Shown here piece after piece: positions 1 through 8,572 of a stretch of 47,689 bases of DNA. Numbering within the stretch: position 1 is the stretch's first letter; every line of letters starts with the position of its first letter. The stretch comes from Candidatus Merdisoma merdipullorum (GTDB lineage: Bacteria; Bacillota; Clostridia; Lachnospirales; Lachnospiraceae): contig DVLE01000058.1 of the NCBI GenBank assembly GCA_018715645.1, forward strand, positions 1-47,689, read 5' to 3'. The position numbers were made by a program, and so were the translations under genes. The notes beneath the pieces were generated by a model. It saw only the letters and a program-made list of their open reading frames with translations. It had not been told where the DNA came from and made no database searches.

Positions 1-101
1 CCAGTAGGCCTGATTTCGGTCTTTTCAAGGAAACGGAATGAGGCGTACTGGACGTACGCCGATTGACGATGACGCGGAAAAGACCGAAATCAGGCCGCTG
101 G
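1..101. repeat. Large hairpin element at the window edge
   Basis: Positions 7-26 and 77-96 form a perfect 20-bp inverted repeat, extended by 1-4 pairing with 98-101 across a small bulge. Inside it, 42-48 and 54-60 form a second perfect 7-bp stem with a TGGAC loop. The element is not followed by a T tract, so it is not a normal intrinsic terminator. It lies before the promoter of the HlyD gene. It could be a structured RNA, a short palindromic mobile element, or the 3' end of something outside the window. No coding potential is evident. Confidence 0.75.
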
Positions 102-115
102 AGGCGAGTATGCCC

Positions 116-144
116 TTGTCAATTATGGGTATATAATTTATAAA
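116..144 (+). promoter_or_regulatory. Probable promoter of the hlyD-macB operon
   Basis: TTGTCA at 116-121 and TATAAA at 139-144 are 17 bp apart, a good sigma-A arrangement. A second TATAAT lies at 132-137 but has no matching -35. The -35 falls inside a 22-bp motif (111-132) that recurs at 14044-14065. Confidence 0.5.
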
Positions 145-238
145 TAGAAATAAATGGAAGGACAAAGCCTGGTCCGTGCCCTGTGGCGCAGGCCGGGTTA
201 AATCTTTGTCAGAACTGAGAAATGAGGAGGATTGGTAC

Positions 239-2173
239 GTGAAGCTGTGGGAATCAGGAAAAAGGAAGCACAAGGATCAGCCGGAGGAATTTCAGGAAGC
301 TGTGGATAAATACAGCGGGAATATGGAGGACGGAGACACAAAGGTAAAACGATTGGGGAAAATCCTGAAGGGAATCGGCAGAAGAATTGGCGGTATGATA
401 AGAAGGCATAGGATACTGACGGTTTTTTTGACATTGCTTTTGATAGCGGCGATCGTTGCGGCGGCAGTATGGCAGAACAGGAGCCGACGTCCGCAGCAGG
501 AACCGGTAATGACGGTGGAGACTGCGACTGTCGAACGAATGGATTTGAGCAACTCCATTGGCGTGACGGGAACCCTTGCCACAGCGGAGGGAAAGTCAGG
601 AACCACGACCCTGGAAAACATCGAGGTTACGGAAGTCTTCGTGGAGCTTGGGGACGAGGTTCAGGAAGGCGATATTATCTGCACCTTTGACTCCTCTGAT
701 ATTGAAAGCGCCCTGGCGGACGCCAGAAATAATTATTCTGTAAATCAGCAGCTTGACGCTTTGGACAATTATGAGACAGAGTACACAGAGACTGTCGAGG
801 ACGCTGAGAATTCTCTGGAAGAGGCACGCGCAACAAGAGACGCGTACAAAATCGCCTATGAGGAGGCAGTGAGCGCGGAAGAAGAAGCGTTGAACGCGCT
901 TAACGAAGTAGAGAGCCAGTATGCTGTAGAGGAACTGAAAAGTGCCTACGACAGCGCGGCCAGCGCGCTGAAATCCGCGTTGGAAGAAGAACTGCGGACT
1001 TCCTCCGGAACTTCTGGGGAGAGTACGGAAAATCCTGAAGATACAGGCACCGGAAGTACAGGGACGGCAGAAGATACGGCGGGATCAGGAGGAACAGAGG
1101 ATTCCGGAAACGCCGCGTCCTCCGGAGGATACCAGATTCTTGATTTGGAAAGCTATCTGAGTTCTGTTACAGCCATTCCGGATAGCTGCAGCGCGGCTTA
1201 CGAGACTTATACGTCCGCTAAGTCTGCTTATGAAACGGCAGAAAAAGCCATAAGCGACGCGCAGACAGCCTACCAGCAGGCCCAGGCGAATACATCTTCG
1301 GCCTACAGCGCTTACGAGCAGGCGCAGTCTCAGAAAGAAAGCGTGCAGGAACAGTACGACAGCACCATCGAGCAGGCTCAGGAAACCTACGAGCAGGCGC
1401 AGCTTCAGGAGCAGCTCGTGACAGAGGATGACGCCCTCAATCAAATTGAAAGCTATGAGGAACAGCTTGAGGATTGTACGGTATATGCGGCTATGTCAGG
1501 GACCATTACGGAGCTGAATGTGGAAGCGGGAGGTGTATTCACCGGGGGAACTATCTATGAGATTCAGGATGTTCATAACTTTATCGTCGAAGCTACGGTG
1601 GATGAATACGATGTGGTGGATATTGAGGAAGGCCAGACGGCCTATATCGTGACAGATTCCCTTGGCGATGAGGAGCTGGAGGGAGAGGTTACCTATGTGG
1701 CCGCCGTGGGAACAAGCGGACAGACCATGGGTTCAGCCAGCGGCACAGCCTCTTATGAAGTTCAGATTACTATCAATGAACCGCAGGATAAGCTGCGTTC
1801 CGGTATGACGGCTTCTGTAAGTATAGCGCTGGAGGAAAGCAAGGATACTCTGGCCGTTCCCTATGACTGCGTTCAGACCAATGAAGCCGGAGAAAGCGTC
1901 ATTTATGTGGATGACAATGGAGAGAGAAAAGAAGTTACAGTGGAAACGGGCATTGAAACGGACTATTACATTGAAGTCAGCAGCGACGAGATCTCTGAGG
2001 GAATGACTGTTTATCTGAGTACGCCCCTGGTACAAAGCGGTTCAGGAACAGAGAACGCTTCGGATGGGGAAGAAGCTGTGACCTTTGATTTCGGCGGAGA
2101 TATGGGCGGAGGAGGCGGAATGCCCTCCGGCGGCGGCCCCTCCGGCGGAGGAGGCGGAATGGGCGGCTTTTAG
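239..2173 (+). CDS. HlyD/MacA-type periplasmic adaptor (efflux membrane fusion protein)
   Basis: This is the adaptor subunit of a MacAB-like exporter. After a basic cytoplasmic N-terminus there is one membrane segment ([20 protein letters not shown]). A split lipoyl/biotinyl-like half ([11 protein letters not shown] ... [21 protein letters not shown]) follows, then a long Ala/Glu/Gln-rich coiled-coil region with a Ser/Gly/Thr-rich insert. The second lipoyl half ([23 protein letters not shown]) and a beta-barrel region come next, and the C-terminal tail is strikingly Gly-rich. GTG at 239 is the preferred start because GAGGAGG (224-230) sits 8 nt upstream; the frame also extends to an ATG at 176 that lacks a good site. 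The protein would be 644 residues. The ABC gene begins 11 nt after its stop, with a ribosome binding site between them, so the two form an operon. Confidence 0.85.
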   Translation: MKLWESGKRKHKDQPEEFQEAVDKYSGNMEDGDTKVKRLGKILKGIGRRIGGMIRRHRILTVFLTLLLIAAIVAAAVWQNRSRRPQQEPVMTVETATVERMDLSNSIGVTGTLATAEGKSGTTTLENIEVTEVFVELGDEVQEGDIICTFDSSDIESALADARNNYSVNQQLDALDNYETEYTETVEDAENSLEEARATRDAYKIAYEEAVSAEEEALNALNEVESQYAVEELKSAYDSAASALKSALEEELRTSSGTSGESTENPEDTGTGSTGTAEDTAGSGGTEDSGNAASSGGYQILDLESYLSSVTAIPDSCSAAYETYTSAKSAYETAEKAISDAQTAYQQAQANTSSAYSAYEQAQSQKESVQEQYDSTIEQAQETYEQAQLQEQLVTEDDALNQIESYEEQLEDCTVYAAMSGTITELNVEAGGVFTGGTIYEIQDVHNFIVEATVDEYDVVDIEEGQTAYIVTDSLGDEELEGEVTYVAAVGTSGQTMGSASGTASYEVQITINEPQDKLRSGMTASVSIALEESKDTLAVPYDCVQTNEAGESVIYVDDNGERKEVTVETGIETDYYIEVSSDEISEGMTVYLSTPLVQSGSGTENASDGEEAVTFDFGGDMGGGGGMPSGGGPSGGGGGMGGF

Positions 2174-2184
2174 GAGGCAGGCGT

Positions 2185-4038
2185 ATGAAAGACAGAACAA
2201 TCATAGAACTCCACAATATTATTAAACGGTTTTATATTGGACAGCCGAACGAACTGGAAATTCTGCATGGCGTCAATCTGAACGTAAGAGAAGGTGAGTT
2301 TGTATCTATTGTCGGAGCTTCCGGATCCGGCAAAACGACCCTCATGAATATTATCGGCGTGCTGGATCGTCCCACGGAAGGCGGCTATATATTAGATGGA
2401 GTCGATGTGTCAAAGGCAAAAGATAAGGAGCTGTCAGGCATCCGCAATCAGAAAATAGGATTTGTGTTTCAGACCTATAATCTGATCAGCCGCACATCCG
2501 CTCTGAGGAATGTGGAGCTTCCGATGATGTATGCGGGAGTAGGAAAAAAGGAGAGGCAGGAGCGGGCAAAGCATTATCTGGAGATGGTGGGAATGCAGGA
2601 CCGGATGAGTCATAAGCCCGACGAACTCTCCGGAGGCCAGAAGCAGAGGGTTTCCATTGCGCGGGCCATGACGAATAATCCCTCGATCATTTTGGCGGAT
2701 GAACCCACCGGAGCCTTGGATTCCAGGACAGGGCGAAAGATTATGGATATTTTCCATCGGCTGAACCAGGAGGAAGGAAAAACGATTGTCCTGATCACCC
2801 ACTCCAACGAGCTTGCGGAGGAAACACAGCGCATCATTATCGGAATCGCATCTGTGATTGCGATTATGAGCGTGGGCAACTCGATCAGTACTTCGGTGAC
2901 AAGTTCCATGGAGGAGATGGGCGTCAATAATATTACTCTGGGCGTTTCACAGAAAAGTACGGAGGATACGGTTACGTCAGACGGCAGGGTGTTCGCAGGT
3001 ATATCCAGGGGAAGCGAAATGTCGGACGAGGATTATATCACGGATGAAATGCTGAATGCCATGGAGGCGGTCTTTGCGGATTCTGTTACGGGTATCCTGT
3101 TAAGTGAATCTGCAGGAAGCGGTACGGCGGAGGATGGCAGTCTGACCGCGAATGTAAATATCACCGGCGTGAATACAGCTTATCTGGAAAATGAGGAGCT
3201 GACCCTTCTGGCGGGAAGGACGCTGACAGAACGGGATCAGAATGAGGCGAAACGGGTAGCGCTGGTATCGGATAAGCTGGCCGATAATCTGTTTGAGGGC
3301 GATTACAATGCAGCTATTGGCAGTGAAATTTCTATTTATGTCAGCAACCGCTATTATACCTATGCCATAGCAGGCGTCTATGAATATGATGATTCCGGGT
3401 TTTCTGCGGAAGCGGAAGAAGATGTGACGACTACAGTATATCTGCCTCTTGAAACTGCAAGGGAGCAGAATCATTCCAGCACAGGCTATTCCCAGCTTAC
3501 GATTGTGACGGCCTCCGGAGTGGATTCTACGACGCTCTGCGATGAACTGGAAACCTGGTTCAACAATAATTATTACAGAAGCAACGACAGCTTTGAAGTG
3601 ACTGCCAGCAGTATGGAGAGCATGGTTTCCTCTATGACGGAGATGCTGTCCACGGTTTCGATCGCCATATCCGTTATTGCAGGCATTTCACTCCTGGTAG
3701 GAGGTATCGGCGTTATGAATATTATGCTGGTATCTATCACAGAGCGTACCCGCGAGATTGGAACCCGCAAAGCCCTGGGAGCCACCAATGGTTCGATTCG
3801 GCTTCAGTTTATTATGGAGTCCATTGTCATTTGTCTCACAGGAGGCTTTATCGGCATCCTTTTAGGACTGATCCTTGCGGCAGTGGCTACGAACCTTCTG
3901 GGTTATGCGGCGAGTCCTTCCATTGGCGGAATTATCTTTTCTGTATCGTTTTCTATCCTGATAGGCGTGTTTTTCGGATATTATCCGGCGAACAAGGCCG
4001 CCAAAATGAATCCTATTGAGGCTTTGCGTTACGAATAG
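2185..4038 (+). CDS. MacB-type ABC exporter, ATPase and permease fused with a junction deletion
   Basis: The N-terminal part is a MacB/LolD-family ATPase with Walker [10 protein letters not shown] (about 44-52), signature LSGGQ (148-152), Walker B IILADEP (168-174) and the H-loop ITHS. At about residue 216 the ATPase text (ELAEETQRI) runs directly into permease text ([15 protein letters not shown]). The usual ATPase C-terminus, the permease N-terminus and the first half of TM1 are therefore missing. An extracytoplasmic MacB domain follows, and then the FtsX core with three membrane segments ([33 protein letters not shown] ...). Clostridial homologues normally encode these as two proteins of roughly 240 and 440 residues; this one has 617. 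The frame is intact, but function is doubtful: it is either a deletion derivative or an assembly error. It is preceded by the HlyD adaptor. Confidence 0.85.
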   Translation: MKDRTIIELHNIIKRFYIGQPNELEILHGVNLNVREGEFVSIVGASGSGKTTLMNIIGVLDRPTEGGYILDGVDVSKAKDKELSGIRNQKIGFVFQTYNLISRTSALRNVELPMMYAGVGKKERQERAKHYLEMVGMQDRMSHKPDELSGGQKQRVSIARAMTNNPSIILADEPTGALDSRTGRKIMDIFHRLNQEEGKTIVLITHSNELAEETQRIIIGIASVIAIMSVGNSISTSVTSSMEEMGVNNITLGVSQKSTEDTVTSDGRVFAGISRGSEMSDEDYITDEMLNAMEAVFADSVTGILLSESAGSGTAEDGSLTANVNITGVNTAYLENEELTLLAGRTLTERDQNEAKRVALVSDKLADNLFEGDYNAAIGSEISIYVSNRYYTYAIAGVYEYDDSGFSAEAEEDVTTTVYLPLETAREQNHSSTGYSQLTIVTASGVDSTTLCDELETWFNNNYYRSNDSFEVTASSMESMVSSMTEMLSTVSIAISVIAGISLLVGGIGVMNIMLVSITERTREIGTRKALGATNGSIRLQFIMESIVICLTGGFIGILLGLILAAVATNLLGYAASPSIGGIIFSVSFSILIGVFFGYYPANKAAKMNPIEALRYE

Positions 4039-4082
4039 AGAATTATTCCGGGATCCGGCGCCTTTCGCTTCACTTTTTATAT

Positions 4083-4111
4083 TTGCGTACCTGTCCTGTT
4101 TTCAGTATAAT
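4083..4111 (+). promoter_or_regulatory. Promoter of the alcohol dehydrogenase gene
   Basis: TTGCGT (4083-4088) and TATAAT (4106-4111) are separated by 17 bp and lie about 30 nt before the start codon. Confidence 0.65.
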
Positions 4112-4140
4112 AAGAAAAAAAGGAAAAGGAGCAAAGACTT

Positions 4141-5319
4141 ATGAAAAATTTCCAGTATTATACGCCTACCAAGGTGGTTTTTGGGAAGGACACGGAAGAA
4201 CAGACGGGCGCTCTTGTGAAAGAACAGGGAGGCAGCAAGGTTCTTCTCCATTACGGAAGCGGAAGCGTGAAACGCTCCGGCCTTAAGGACAGGGTGTGTG
4301 CTTCTCTTGAGAAAGCCGGAATCGCCTACGTGGAGCTGGGGGGCGTCGTTCCCAATCCGCGTCTCTCTCTGGTTCGTCAGGGAATTGAGCTTTGCAGAAA
4401 AGAAGGCGTAGACTTTATCCTGGCTGTAGGCGGAGGAAGCGCCATCGACTCTGCAAAGGCCATCGCTTATGGAGTCAAGTATGACGGAGACGTCTGGGAT
4501 TTCTATCTGAAGAAAAGCTTTCCTGAGGCTGCGGCTCCGGTAGGCGTCGTGCTGACGCTGGCCGCTACGGGAAGCGAGATGAGCAATTCATCGGTAATCA
4601 CCAACGAAGAAGGCTGGCTGAAGCGTGGCTGCAACAGCGATCTTGGCCGTCCCCGTTTTGCGGTTATGAATCCGGAGCTTACCTATACTTTGCCGGAATA
4701 CCAGACCATGTCCGGCTGTGTAGACATTATGATGCACACGCTGGAGAGATGGTTTTCCCATGAGAAAGATACGGAGCTTACCGATTATCTGGCGGAAAGC
4801 GTGCTGAAAACCGTGATGCACGCGGCGAAGGTCTTGCTGAAGGATCCGGAGAATTACGACGCGAGAGCGGAAGTTATGTGGGCGGGAAGTCTTTCTCATA
4901 ACGGACTGACAGGCTGCGGCCGCGACGGCGACTGGGCCTGCCACCAGCTTGAGCATGAACTGAGCGGTATGTTCGATGTGGCCCATGGAGCGGGACTTTC
5001 CGCCGTGTGGGGAAGCTGGGCGCGCTATGTCTGCCAGTCGGATGTGGATCGCTTCGCAAAGCTTGCTGTGGACGTGCTGAATGTTCCTTACGACTACGCG
5101 AATCCCGAAAGGACAGCCCTGGAAGGAATCGAAGCCATGGAAGCCTTCTTCCGGTCCATTCATATGCCTGTCAGCCTCACGGAACTGGGCGTGCAGGTAA
5201 GCGATGAGCAGATTGAAGAACTGGCTTATAAGTGCAGCTTCCAGGAGACGAGAACCATCGGCGGCGTGCGCGCGCTGGGACGCAAAGATATGGAAGAAAT
5301 CTACCGAATGGCACGCTGA
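4141..5319 (+). CDS. Iron-containing alcohol dehydrogenase (butanol dehydrogenase-like)
   Basis: This is a group III, NAD(P)H-dependent alcohol/aldehyde oxidoreductase of the YqhD/BdhA type, acting in the cytoplasm on fermentative aldehydes. The nucleotide-binding motif GGGSAIDSAKAIA is clear. Predicted metal ligands are Asp195 and His199 (CVDIMMHTLE), His268 (CHQLEHELS) and His282 (DVAHGAG), matching E. coli YqhD D194/H198/H267/H281 with an offset of one. At 392 residues it has the normal family length. The ATG at 4141 is preceded by an AAAGGAG-type site. It has its own promoter, no clear terminator follows, and nrdD begins about 100 nt downstream. The physiological substrate cannot be read from sequence. 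Confidence 0.9.
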   Translation: MKNFQYYTPTKVVFGKDTEEQTGALVKEQGGSKVLLHYGSGSVKRSGLKDRVCASLEKAGIAYVELGGVVPNPRLSLVRQGIELCRKEGVDFILAVGGGSAIDSAKAIAYGVKYDGDVWDFYLKKSFPEAAAPVGVVLTLAATGSEMSNSSVITNEEGWLKRGCNSDLGRPRFAVMNPELTYTLPEYQTMSGCVDIMMHTLERWFSHEKDTELTDYLAESVLKTVMHAAKVLLKDPENYDARAEVMWAGSLSHNGLTGCGRDGDWACHQLEHELSGMFDVAHGAGLSAVWGSWARYVCQSDVDRFAKLAVDVLNVPYDYANPERTALEGIEAMEAFFRSIHMPVSLTELGVQVSDEQIEELAYKCSFQETRTIGGVRALGRKDMEEIYRMAR

Positions 5320-5350
5320 AAATAACTATTGCATTTTATACTCCCCTGTG

Positions 5351-5398
5351 ATACCTTATATAGTATAGCGAGAAAAGAAGAAATACTATATATTGTAC
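5351..5398 (+). promoter_or_regulatory. Tandem NrdR boxes upstream of nrdD
   Basis: Two 16-bp near-palindromes, ATACCTTATATAGTAT (5351-5366) and ATACTATATATTGTAC (5383-5398), match the NrdR box consensus ACACWATATATWGTGT at 12 and 12-13 of 16 positions. Their starts are 32 bp apart, about three helical turns, as is typical for cooperative NrdR binding. They overlap the region where the nrdD promoter must lie, so repression by ATP/dATP-loaded NrdR is inferred. Confidence 0.75.
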
Positions 5399-5415
5399 TG
5401 CGGGGGAGGTTTTTT

Positions 5416-7734
5416 ATGGAAGAAAAGAAACTTACGGTTTATCCCGAAATTATAAAGAAGCGCAATGGCACTCCGGTGCCTTTTGACGCACAGAAAATAC
5501 GCGACGCAATCCGAAAGGCCAACGAGGCGGCGCAGGTAGAGGCGATCTCTCCGCTGCAGTTTGGCGAACTGGTGGATGAGATTATCCGGGCGATTCCCGC
5601 GGATAAGACGCCTCATGTGGAGCAGGTGCAGGACATCGTCGAGGAAAAGCTGATAAAGGGCGGCTTTGCCAAGACTGCGAAGGCTTACATTCTGTACCGG
5701 GCGGAGCATACGAAGGTGCGTAAATCCGAGGCCGATCTGGTGAAGATCTACCAGGAGCTGACCTTCAGCAGCGCGGCGGATGCGGACATCAAGCGGGAGA
5801 ACGCCAATATCGACGCGGATACGTCTATGGGGACCATGCTTAAGTATGGCTCAGAAGGAGCCAATTACTTTGTGGACAATTATATTCTTCCCAAAGATAT
5901 TGCCGCGGCTCATATCAACGGAGATATTCATATTCACGATAAGGATTTCTACATGCTGACGGAGACCTGCTGTCAGATTGATCTGATCAAGCTGTTTAAG
6001 GACGGCTTCTGTACGGGACACGGCTATATCCGGGAACCCAATTCCATCAAAAGCTACGCGGCGCTGGCCTGTATCGCGATCCAGGCGAATCAGAATGAGA
6101 TGCACGGCGGCCAGTCGGTTCCGAACTTTGACTATGCCATGGCAGACGGCGTGCGCCGTACCTTCCGCAAGGAATATTTTAAGGCTATGGAGAAATATGT
6201 CCGTGTGAAATTTGATCTGGAACCGGAAAAGGCCTCGGAATTTGTCAGCACTCTGAAGACCGCCATGGGAACGGATGTGCGTATGGGTGAGGCGGACGTA
6301 TACGGAAGAAAGCTGGAGGAGTGGGTAGCCGGAGGAGAGATCCTCTGCGGTGACAGACTGCTTCTGCAGGAGGACATCAGAAAGGCTCATGCCTGTGTGG
6401 TGGACATGGCGATGAAGGAGACGGAGAGCGAGACCTATCAGGCCATGGAAGCGCTGATTCACAATCTGAATACGATGAATTCCAGGGCGGGGGCTCAGGT
6501 ACCCTTCAGTTCTATCAACTATGGAACGGACTGCTCTCCTGAGGGCCGCATGGTTGTCAGGAATCTGCTCCTGGCCACGGACGCGGGCCTTGGAAACGGA
6601 GAGACGCCGATCTTTCCAGTCCAGATTTTCAAGGTGAAAGAGGGCATTAATTATAATGCGGGAGAGCCCAATTACGATCTGTTCCGCCTGGCTGTCCGGA
6701 CTTCAGCCAAGCGTCTGTTTCCGAATTTCAGCTTTCTGGACGCTCCGTTCAACCTTCAGTATTACAAGAAGGGCGATTACAATACGGAGGTAGCTTATAT
6801 GGGCTGCCGCACCCGTGTTATGGGAAATCATCACGATCCTAGCAGGGAGGTTACCTGCGGACGCGGAAACCTAAGCTTTGTCTCCATCAATCTTCCAAGG
6901 CTTGGTATCAAGGCTCAGGGGGATGTGAAAGCCTTTTATGAGAGTCTTGACAAATGCATCGATCTGGCCTGCCGCCAGCTTCTTCACAGATTCGCGATTC
7001 AATGCAAAAAGAAGGTGCGGAATTATCCCTTCCTGATGGGTCAGGGAATCTGGCTGGATTCGGACAAGCTGGACGTGGATGATTCGGTGGCAGAGGTATT
7101 GAAGCATGGAACTTTAAGCGTAGGCTTTATCGGACTTGCGGAAACCTTGGTGGCTTTGACGGGAAAACATCACGGGGAAAGTCCGGAGAGCCAGAAGCTA
7201 GGTCTTGAGATCATCGGTCATATGCGGCAGCGGATGGATGAGAAGTCTGAGGAAACGGGACTGAATTTTACGCTGCTTGCGACGCCGGCAGAGGGCCTGT
7301 CCGGCCGGTTTGTACGGATCGATAAGAAACGCTTCGGAGAAATTCCGGGGATTACCGACCGGGAATACTACACGAATTCGTTCCATATCCCGGTGTACTA
7401 TCCGATACGGGCCTTTGACAAGATTCGTTTGGAGGCGCCCTATCATGCGCTGACCAATGCAGGCCATATCAGTTACGTGGAACTGGATGGAGACACGTCC
7501 AAGAATCCGGAAGCTTTTGAGGCTGTGATTCGCTGTATGAAAGAAGCAGGCGTGGGATATGGTTCAGTAAATCATCCTGTGGATCGGGACCCGGTCTGCG
7601 GCTACACAGGCGTTATCGACGAGGTCTGCCCCCGCTGCGGCAGGCGCGAAGGTGAGGCGGTTCCGGTAGAGAAGCTTCGGGAACTGCGAAGGAAGTATCC
7701 GGATACACCCGTGTATGCGGATCCCACTCATTAG
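5416..7734 (+). CDS. nrdD: Anaerobic ribonucleoside-triphosphate reductase, large polypeptide
   Basis: This is the class III ribonucleotide reductase that makes dNTPs from NTPs without oxygen. An N-terminal ATP-cone (YPEIIKKRNGTPVPFDAQKI ..., residues about 6-95) is the allosteric site. Family motifs include DTSMGTMLKYGSEGANYFVDNY, NGDIHIHDKDFYMLTETCCQ, CLACIAIQANQNEMHGG-like text and SRAGAQVPFSSINYGTD. The C-terminus carries a zinc-ribbon remnant, DRDPVCGYTGVIDEVCPRCG, in which the first expected cysteine position is Asp. The ORF stops soon after, without the family's usual terminal R-x-x-GYL radical loop, which is encoded by the next small gene in the same frame. Start at ATG 5416 is chosen because GGGGGAGG lies 7 nt upstream; an in-frame ATG at 5329 has no such site. 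772 residues. Confidence 0.93.
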   Translation: MEEKKLTVYPEIIKKRNGTPVPFDAQKIRDAIRKANEAAQVEAISPLQFGELVDEIIRAIPADKTPHVEQVQDIVEEKLIKGGFAKTAKAYILYRAEHTKVRKSEADLVKIYQELTFSSAADADIKRENANIDADTSMGTMLKYGSEGANYFVDNYILPKDIAAAHINGDIHIHDKDFYMLTETCCQIDLIKLFKDGFCTGHGYIREPNSIKSYAALACIAIQANQNEMHGGQSVPNFDYAMADGVRRTFRKEYFKAMEKYVRVKFDLEPEKASEFVSTLKTAMGTDVRMGEADVYGRKLEEWVAGGEILCGDRLLLQEDIRKAHACVVDMAMKETESETYQAMEALIHNLNTMNSRAGAQVPFSSINYGTDCSPEGRMVVRNLLLATDAGLGNGETPIFPVQIFKVKEGINYNAGEPNYDLFRLAVRTSAKRLFPNFSFLDAPFNLQYYKKGDYNTEVAYMGCRTRVMGNHHDPSREVTCGRGNLSFVSINLPRLGIKAQGDVKAFYESLDKCIDLACRQLLHRFAIQCKKKVRNYPFLMGQGIWLDSDKLDVDDSVAEVLKHGTLSVGFIGLAETLVALTGKHHGESPESQKLGLEIIGHMRQRMDEKSEETGLNFTLLATPAEGLSGRFVRIDKKRFGEIPGITDREYYTNSFHIPVYYPIRAFDKIRLEAPYHALTNAGHISYVELDGDTSKNPEAFEAVIRCMKEAGVGYGSVNHPVDRDPVCGYTGVIDEVCPRCGRREGEAVPVEKLRELRRKYPDTPVYADPTH

Positions 7735-7797
7735 AAAGGCAGAAATATAAAATAAATGCAAGGAAAAATGTGGAGAAAGAAGTAAGGAGGAAAAGAC

Positions 7798-7953
7798 ATG
7801 ATTGGACGAGTATTGCCGAACAACGGAATGGTAGGAGAAAACGTAAAATTTGATCGTATCCGCCGCATTACCGGGTATCTGGTGGGGACCACGGATCGCT
7901 TCAACAACGCGAAGCGGGCGGAGGAGCGTGACAGGGTAAAACATGGACTTTGA
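7798..7953 (+). CDS. 51-aa protein carrying the NrdD glycyl-radical motif
   Basis: A 51-residue ORF sits between nrdD and nrdG, with AAGGAGG (7784-7790) 7 nt before its ATG. The second half reads RIRRITGYLVGTTDRFNN followed by AKRAEERDRVKHGL. This resembles the C-terminal radical loop of class III reductases (R-V-x-GYLG ... K..E...RVKH), with Gly26 the likely radical site. It is in the same frame as nrdD, but three stop codons (TAG 7732, TAA 7753, TAA 7783) and its own ribosome binding site separate the two. It is thus an independent cistron rather than a one-base frameshift. It overlaps nrdG by 11 nt, suggesting coupled translation with the activase. A separate radical-bearing subunit is inferred; the alternative is a decayed remnant. 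Confidence 0.8.
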   Translation: MIGRVLPNNGMVGENVKFDRIRRITGYLVGTTDRFNNAKRAEERDRVKHGL

Positions 7954-8509
7954 GACAGAAAAGAGGACGGCAGATTCGCTTGAGGCGTCCGTCCTGCGGC
8001 TGTCCGGTACGGTTCAGGATTCGATTGTGGACGGACCGGGCATCCGCTATGTGGTATTTGTACAGGGCTGTCCCCATCGCTGTCCCGGCTGCCACAATCC
8101 TCAGACACACGATTTCGCGGCGGGATATACGGCGGATCCGAACCAGCTTTTGGACGAGATCTGCAGCAATCCCCTTGCCAGCGGAGTGACGTTTTCAGGA
8201 GGAGAACCCTTTTGTCAGCCGGAAGCCCTGTGTACGCTTGGCCGGGCGGTAAAGGCCGCCGGAAAGCATCTCATGGTATACTCCGGATATACGTATGAGC
8301 GTCTTCTTGAGATCGGAAAGAAGCGTCCAGCCGTGCTGGAGCTTTTGGAACTTGCGGATCTTCTGGTGGACGGACCGTATCTGGAAGAAGAACGGGATCT
8401 GTCCCTGCTTTACCGGGGAAGCGCAAACCAGCGGGTAATAGACTTGAAAAAAACAAGGGAAGATGGTACAGTGGTGCTGTATCAGAATGAATATTGTCAG
8501 GGACTTTAA
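7943..8509 (+). CDS. nrdG: Anaerobic RNR activating protein (radical SAM)
   Basis: This enzyme uses S-adenosylmethionine and a [4Fe-4S] cluster to make the glycyl radical on the anaerobic reductase. The radical SAM triad is GCPHRCPGCHNPQTH, with Cys43, Cys47 and Cys50 in CX3CX2C spacing. The glycine-rich SAM-binding stretch TFSGGEPFCQPEAL follows. At 188 residues it is slightly longer than many NrdG proteins because of about 15 extra N-terminal residues. The start at 7943 lies inside the preceding small gene. A strong terminator overlaps its stop codon and closes the nrd operon. Confidence 0.93.
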   Translation: MDFETEKRTADSLEASVLRLSGTVQDSIVDGPGIRYVVFVQGCPHRCPGCHNPQTHDFAAGYTADPNQLLDEICSNPLASGVTFSGGEPFCQPEALCTLGRAVKAAGKHLMVYSGYTYERLLEIGKKRPAVLELLELADLLVDGPYLEEERDLSLLYRGSANQRVIDLKKTREDGTVVLYQNEYCQGL

Positions 8510-8522
8510 GTCCCTGATTTTT
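8497..8522 (+). terminator. Intrinsic terminator of the nrd operon
   Basis: TCAGGGAC (8497-8504) and GTCCCTGA (8510-8517) form an 8-bp stem with a TTTAA loop, followed by TTTTT. The hairpin includes the nrdG stop codon. Confidence 0.8.
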
Positions 8523-8572
8523 GTGCGATAAGGTTTTTTCTATTCGATTGCAGAGAACAAGGTGGATAAACG

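Noticed and set aside
176..238. ATG start for the HlyD gene
   Set aside because: It has no ribosome site, while GTG 239 has GAGGAGG at good spacing.
5329..5415. 29-residue N-terminal extension of nrdD
   Set aside because: It spans the NrdR boxes and lacks a ribosome site; the ATG at 5416 has a strong one.
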